A stretch of 64,000 nt of DNA from Perkinsus marinus ATCC 50983 (lineage: Eukaryota > Perkinsozoa > Perkinsida > Perkinsidae), in contig NW_003209345.1 of assembly GCF_000006405.1 (NCBI RefSeq), positions 40,898 through 104,897 of the forward strand. Reading direction: 5' to 3'. Below the pieces are notes generated by a model. It was not told where the DNA came from. It searched no databases and saw nothing but the letters and a program-made list of their open reading frames with translations. Positions 58,201-64,000 of the stretch are shown piece after piece. The translations under genes were made by a program, and so were the position numbers. How positions within the stretch are numbered: position 1 is the first letter of the stretch; every line of letters starts with the position of its first letter.

Positions 58201-61200
58201 ACTGCTGCTGCTGCTATTGCTTGCATATCGTCAGGTATATTGGGCAAGTTGGGCAAGATTGTGATATGATTATGGAAGATATGAATCTGATGAAGGAGTT
58301 CAAGGAGAAAGTGATCCCCAGCGTTAAAGTGTATCACACTGCTGGTGGGCTCAGCCTCTAACAAATCGGTCTCCTATTATGTCGCAGGCGCTATACTCGT
58401 CAATGGACAACCGCTGAGGGCTTCTTTGGAGCCTATACCGCTGAGAGCACTTGATGCCATGAAACGTATCTTGAACGACATTGCTAAAGAGAGGAATAAG
58501 GAGGTGCCGTATTCCACGGCCGCGACAGTAGGTTCGAACTTGAAGTAATCTTGCATCAGATGGTTGATAAGTTGGAGCAAATTCATCGTACTTTGGATAA
58601 CAACCCAAGTTCAGCAGATCATGATGGAGACGGTCCGCCGGCCTCACTGCCAGTGTAGCACTCTGGGAGACGGCGCATTCGATGCTGACCTCTCGATACA
58701 CCGCCTCGTGTGACAGCTAGCTGCTTACCAGTATGTAACTACTTATCATCAGAATCCTCATGGAGTGTAGATACACGGCATACATCAGCGCAGTGCAGCA
58801 GATCCGAGATGAGCTCGGTGACCTGCAAGAACGAAATGTTATGGTCACCGGCCTTTACTCGACGCTTGGGAAGTTTGGATCGACGGTAGGACTGAAGGTG
58901 CTCGTCGTTCATACTGGTACTTGCCACTGGTAGATTTCTATGGATGAGCGAATGCAGCTCGATCTCATGCAAAACAGGATGGAGGAATTATCTGATAAAA
59001 AAGTTGTCGAGGCCAGCGTATGCATTGAAAACATCCGAAAAGATATGACCAAGGACTGCCTCGAGAAGTGCGCTTCACTTGAAGCGGAATTGGTAATAAT
59101 GTGCCGAGTTGGATCGGGCCAAGCTGTTGCAGGTCCATCTCGAGAGATCTTTGAACAGCGGTGTCTTCTTATCCGCTGACGCTGTAGTGAATCGAACACA
59201 CGGGGAAGTCTTAGCTGATCTCGAAAGTATACATCAGATGATAGTCAAGAACGAGGAACGTGTCAATGTGCTAATACGAGCATTCAGACATCCTTTGCGA
59301 TTACCCGTTCGGGGGGTTTCAGGCGCTCCAACGTTCGCTGCAGCTGATGAAAGTGAATCCATATGATTTTAATCAATTGCAGAAGCTCAAGTCTCGTTAC
59401 GAACAACGGAGAGGAATTTGGGATTCGGTGGCGACTTGGCGCTCACTGACAACTGAGTGGTGAGTGAATTCAAGCTCGTGGGTTTTATGATCGATTTATC
59501 CAGGCTGAATGCTCCACTACGAGAAGTAGATGTTGAAGGGTTGAATCGGACTGTCAATACGATGTTCAAGGAAGCATTCAAGCTGAGCAAGCAGCTGGAT
59601 GGAGATCAGGTTGTGGAGGAAATGAAAGAACTAATCGGTGTGTGGAAGAGCAATCTTCCGGTAGGGCTCAAGTTTCATGCCACTTGACTGTGTATTGTTT
59701 GCCCAGGTCATACAGGAGCTTGGTAACCCTGTGATGCAACGGAGGCATTGGGAGAGAGTGTGTCAGGCGGTCGGCCTGGCCCTCACTGGAACTGCCGCGA
59801 CGCGTGTCACACTAAGTATGGGGATGGCCTGATGAGCATCATTGCACATTCCTTTGTTGTGTAGTGATGCTAGAGAAACAAGACATATACTCCCATCGGG
59901 AAGCAGTTGGGGAGATATCGGCCGCAGCCAGCGGGGAACATGCTCTGGAGAAGACTATGGTAAAGGTTGCCGGTTCGTGGGAGGGGTATTAGCAACTTAT
60001 AAACCGGTGAGTCGGTCCATCTTGGTGATATCAGGTTGCAGCTGCCGGTGATGAACCATCGTAACACCAAGAATTTGTGGATCCTTGGTGACGTATCTGA
60101 ACTGATAACATTCCTCGAGGACCACGCTGTGACGATACAGACGGCCCTAGGGAGCCGGTGATTTGATATGGATTGCCTATTGTGTGACTAGGCGGCTGTT
60201 GATAGATTCGTTGCTGGAGTCAAGAAAACTGTTGAGGAGTGGGCGAAGAAGATCTCGACCGCCTCAGATGTGCTTGATGAATGGTTACAGGTATATGCAT
60301 CACTACGTTATCTGTCTCGATATTTTGTATCTCAAACTAACTTGGTCTTGGAGGATTGCGTAGCCTCGTTCCTGCTGGATTGATTAGTGATGACCCGGCT
60401 GTCGCCGAACTAATCCGTGACATCTTTAGTGACTTTCCCAGCATCCTCCACTGTGTGTAGTTGTATTGGTCATCGCATGCTCCCCTCAGGTCCAGAGGAG
60501 CTGGATGTACCTCGAAAACATCTTCTCGGCCGAGGACATCCAGCGGCAACTACCTAATGAAGCCGCCAAGTTCAAGTCTGTTGATAAATTCTGGAACGAG
60601 CTCTTCAAAAAGATTCGTCGGTCCTCCCCTGCGGCGATGGATGCATTCCACATTCCTAATTTACTCGTTCAGCTGCAAGAGGTATGTGTACTGCATAGGA
60701 TATGATCATCTTGGAGAGGTATATTCCACAGGCGAATGAGACCCTAGACCAAGTGCAGAAATCTCTGGAGGACTATCTAGAGACTAAGAGAGCTCTCTTC
60801 CCAAGATTCTACTTCCTATCCAATGATGAACTCTTGTCGATCTTGAGCCAGACTAGGAATCCGCATGCAGTTCAGGTAGGCTGCGCGCATCTCGTGAATC
60901 AGTTTTCGGGTGCGGCTGTTTTACGGCTTTGAGAAATGCTGTAGCGCTACAACGCCACCAGCTCCATGATCCTATTGAATGATATCGTTGATGCGATGGT
61001 GGAATTTCGGTCATCCGTATATGTGTGTGAGATCGACACAATAGCAATGACGAATTCGGAGGCATTCTTTCCTTGTGTAGGAGCATCTGTCGAAATGCTT
61101 CGACGCGATGAATCGCGTGGTGTTTGACCCAGAGAAGAGCAGTCCGCCCGAGATAACACATTTCACCGACATTGCGGGAGAGCGAGTACGTGTCTGCTTG

Positions 61201-64000
61201 TGTTTAGTTTAGGATCCACCCTCTTATAGGTACCTAACTCCACGCCCGTGCGAGCCGAAGGAGCCGTGGAAATCTGGCTGAACTATATCCTCGATCAGAT
61301 GGTACAGAGTTTGTATGATTTGACCAAGAAGAGTCTGCTGGAGTATCCCGAGGACGGGAGGTAACTCGGGCGGCATCTGTGGACAGCGATCATCTCGCAG
61401 GGTTGTGTCACCTTAGGTACAGGCGGGAGTGGTTGTTTGCAGACTATCCAGCGCAGAGTGTCCTGCTGGTGGATATGATTAGCTGGACATCAAACTGTGA
61501 GAAGGTAGATTCTACAAGAGTGACTCATTGCAGTGACTGATCGCGAGTTACAGGCGCTTAAACAGGATAGGGAGGAATGGAAAGGGGGCGAGATGCACCC
61601 TCTGTCGGAGTGCATCAAGTATCACCAAGAGCAGCTGCAGGAATCCGTAATGTGAACACCAGTGCCCGAATCGGGGCGAATGGTCATGCACTAGGTTGCG
61701 TATGTCCGACAAGATCTGAACAAGCTGCAGAGGATACTGATGGGCGCTCTCATCGTGCTGGACGTACATAACATCACCGTTATAGAGCAGCTCCTTGCAG
61801 CAGGCTGTAGAAGCGTCAATGATTTCGACTGGTCTAAGCAGCTACGATATTATTGGGATACTAAGGTAACCACTCGTGGGCACGAATGATTTTGAGGAAA
61901 CCGTTCTTCAGGTTGACGACTGCATGTGTCGGCAGACGATATCTTCCTTCAAGTCGGTATATAGAACAGCAGTTTTTGAAGTGATATCATTCAGGTACTC
62001 TTATGAGTATCTGGGCAACGGTCCAAGACTGGTCATCACAGCTTTGACTGACAAGTGCTATATGACTTTGACAGGCGCCTTGCATCTCAACTACGGTGGG
62101 GCCCCGGCCGGTCCTGCAGGTGAGTTTTTGGCTGCGGCATTTCTCATTGGGAGAGCATAGTTGTCACTGTGTCTTGGAGAGGGGCCATTCCATTCGGTAT
62201 GGTTATCCGGAGTTATCTATTATAGAGATTCTATATGGAATGCGGCGTCAGAGTTGGTGTTCGGTGGTAGGCACAGGGAAGACGGAGACCACGAAGGACC
62301 TCGGCAAGGCTCTGGCTGTTCAGTGTGTTGTCTTCAACTGCAGCGACGGTCTCGATTACAAGATCATGGGAAGGTGTGGTCTCCACTTGGTCGTTGCATT
62401 CAGTCTTCTGTCTTGAAAGGTTTTTCTCTGGCCTGGCTCAGGCAGGAGCATGGGCGTGCTTCGATGAGTTCAATCGCATTCAAGTATGTATCCTTCTGGA
62501 GTGTTGAGGCATCTTATAGATTTTGTCAGGTTGAGGTCCTCTCCGTCATTGCCCAGCAGATGTTGACCATTACTCAAGCCATTCGATCGAAGGTCTCCAT
62601 ATTCGAGTTCTCCGGACGGGAGATCCCTCTGAACCCACGTTTTGGCGTCTTCATCACCATGAATCCAGGCTATGCAGGTCAGCACCTTTTGCAGATGTGA
62701 ACTTGTACGAGGCTGCTGTCAAGGTCGAACCGAGCTGCCGGACAATCTGAAGTCCCTATTCCGTCCAGTGGCAATGATGGTTCCCGACTACGCACTAATC
62801 GCGGAAATCATCCTCTACTCGGAGGGCTTCGAGGCGGGATCGATGCTCGCTAGGAAAATGGTAGGGGCTTTTGACTCGAAAGCCGCGTTCTTGACGCACT
62901 CGAAAGGTTTTGAGTACGTCAAGAACGCGGCGCAGATGACATTGCTCGAATAGCTCTGTGGCGGCTCTTGGGAATAGCGGCATCCTCAGGTTCAACTCTA
63001 CCGACTGGCCAGCGAACAGCTGTCGAAACAGGATCACTACGATTTTGGTATGAGGGCAGTGAAGTCAGTATTGGTGATGGCGGGCCAACTCAAGCGAAAG
63101 TGAGTATTTGCCTCTCGGTCCCGATCGAGAGTAGAACTGGTGACTGTAAGATACCCTGAGCTTAACGAGGACGTAACGCTGATTCGGGCCATGCGGGACT
63201 CCAATGTACCGAAGTTTGTGAGTGCTGATCTGCCGCTCTTCATGGGCATTATCAGCGATCTCTTCCCTGGGATACAGGTAGCATTTAGATTTGCATGCTA
63301 GACCGAAACGGACTTTGCTGTTCATAGGTTCCTTACGTGGATTACGGGGCTTTGCAGAAAGAAATAGAGGCGCAGCTTCGAAAGGAACACCTGCAGGTGG
63401 TCGAGGGTTTTGTAGGGAAAATAATTCAGCTTCTGGAAACGCAGTTGGTTCGCCATGGTAAAGAGCTCAAGAGCGCAAGTCTCGTGTGGTAGCGTTATGG
63501 TGCAGGAGTGATGGTAGTCGGAGTTACAGCGACGGGCAAGTCGACGTGCTCTACGATCCTCTCCAGAGCGTTGTCACAGCTTTGTCTGGATGGTTCGACG
63601 GACCCCGCTCACCAAGTGACCAAGGTTATGGCCTTGAACCCGAAGAGTATATCTATGGAGGAACTGTACGGCAGCTTCAATGAGAACACTGGTCAGTGGT
63701 CTCGAGCCATTCATCGCAGTATTGATGTGAGTTTTCAGGGGAATGGTCGGACGGGTTGGTGGCCATTCTGGTGAGGGAGGCCTTGAGTGATACTTCCGAT
63801 AACAAAAAGTGGGTGCAGTTTGACGGACCTGTGGATGCTATTTGGATTGAAAATATGAACACTGTGGGATGAACGACCTCAGTTCAGTACTCGAGGCAGA
63901 GTCCGTTGATCAGGTGCTGGATGACAACAAGATGCTTTGCCTGAATAATGGGGAGAGGATAAAACTCGCCCCGACCATGACGATGATGTTCGAGGTACGT
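55286..64000 (+). CDS. Axonemal dynein heavy chain, 5' part (tail, linker, AAA1, start of AAA2)
   Basis: Axonemal dyneins power flagellar beating. The gene starts at 55286 ([20 protein letters not shown]) and runs off the right edge, split by dozens of short introns. Landmarks: the N-terminal [20 protein letters not shown] (about 56570), a tail segment [20 protein letters not shown] (about 57760), linker blocks [20 protein letters not shown] then SLTTEW (about 59370-59460) and [17 protein letters not shown] (about 59725), [20 protein letters not shown]-like sequence and [18 protein letters not shown] (about 62070-62120). The AAA1 Walker [15 protein letters not shown] is split by an intron. 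Then come [16 protein letters not shown] (about 62455), [25 protein letters not shown] (about 62740), [18 protein letters not shown] (about 63030) and the AAA2 P-loop [10 protein letters not shown] (about 63515). The N-terminus resembles single-headed inner-arm types (DNAH1/3/7), which I infer only loosely. Confidence 0.9.
62882..62931. repeat. 15-bp inverted repeat inside a dynein intron
   Basis: GCCGCGTTCTTGACG at 62882-62896 pairs with CGTCAAGAACGCGGC at 62917-62931, with a few more pairs inside. It lies within intron 62861-62989, between the exons encoding ARKM and [14 protein letters not shown]. Confidence 0.85.

Noticed and set aside
1-64000. CRISPR arrays, operons, bacterial ribosome-binding sites
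   Set aside because: Intron-rich eukaryotic nuclear DNA; no regularly spaced repeats of that kind were seen.

Overview
This window is nuclear DNA of a protist, most likely a Perkinsus species (Perkinsozoa, the sister lineage of dinoflagellates). Three things point there. A perfect copy of the 21-nt Perkinsus-type spliced leader lies at 4512-4532. The genes are cut by many GT-AG introns, mostly 41-57 nt, several with a TACTAAC-like branch point. The gene content is eukaryotic: a splicing factor, ORC4, an APC/C activator, prefoldin and an axonemal dynein. The species call rests on my memory of the leader and of gene style, not on a search. Exon models were built by hand from reading frame, splice sites and family resemblance.

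Layout. 1-4411: an LTR-retrotransposon polyprotein (protease, reverse transcriptase, RNase H, integrase), open at the left edge. 5114-6315: SAF4/CCDC130-family splicing factor in seven exons. 6411-7274: acidic orphan protein with a His tract. 9268-11428: polytopic membrane protein resembling TMEM198/DUF4203. 11643-11690 (with flank to about 11800): a decayed ITS2/LSU rRNA relic. 12693-14179: mitochondrial-type 3-hydroxyacyl-CoA dehydrogenase. 14000-24209: a tandem segmental duplication carrying, in each copy, the 5' end of the HADH gene, a fatty-acid transport protein/very-long-chain acyl-CoA synthetase gene, and an AA15 lytic polysaccharide monooxygenase gene. Copy 1 is interrupted by a 100-N gap, and copy 2 has only the first exons of HADH. 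24851-26808: acetolactate-synthase-like ThDP enzyme. 26949-27422: small orphan gene head to head with it.

27423-32964 is poorly resolved, with a few coding-like stretches. 32965-34895: ORC4 in eleven exons. 35304-37238: amino-acid transporter (AAAP). 38853-40637: single-domain voltage-gated cation channel with C-terminal EF-hands. 40824-41720: prefoldin subunit 1. 42561 to about 45780: Cdh1/Fizzy-related APC/C activator. 46039-47293: orphan coiled-coil-rich gene. About 48066-49650: membrane-protein gene with two tandem 152-nt exons laid out as mutually exclusive exons. 50091-52014: WDR83/MORG1 WD40 protein. 52990-54556: membrane-anchored short-chain dehydrogenase. 55286-64000: 5' part of an axonemal dynein heavy chain, running off the right edge.

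Functionally, the block at 12.7-26.8 kb groups lipid activation and beta-oxidation (FATP/ACSVL, HADH), a secreted copper oxidase for polysaccharides (LPMO) and a pyruvate-type ThDP enzyme. They are separate eukaryotic genes rather than an operon. The duplication and the putative mutually exclusive exons are the most notable observations.
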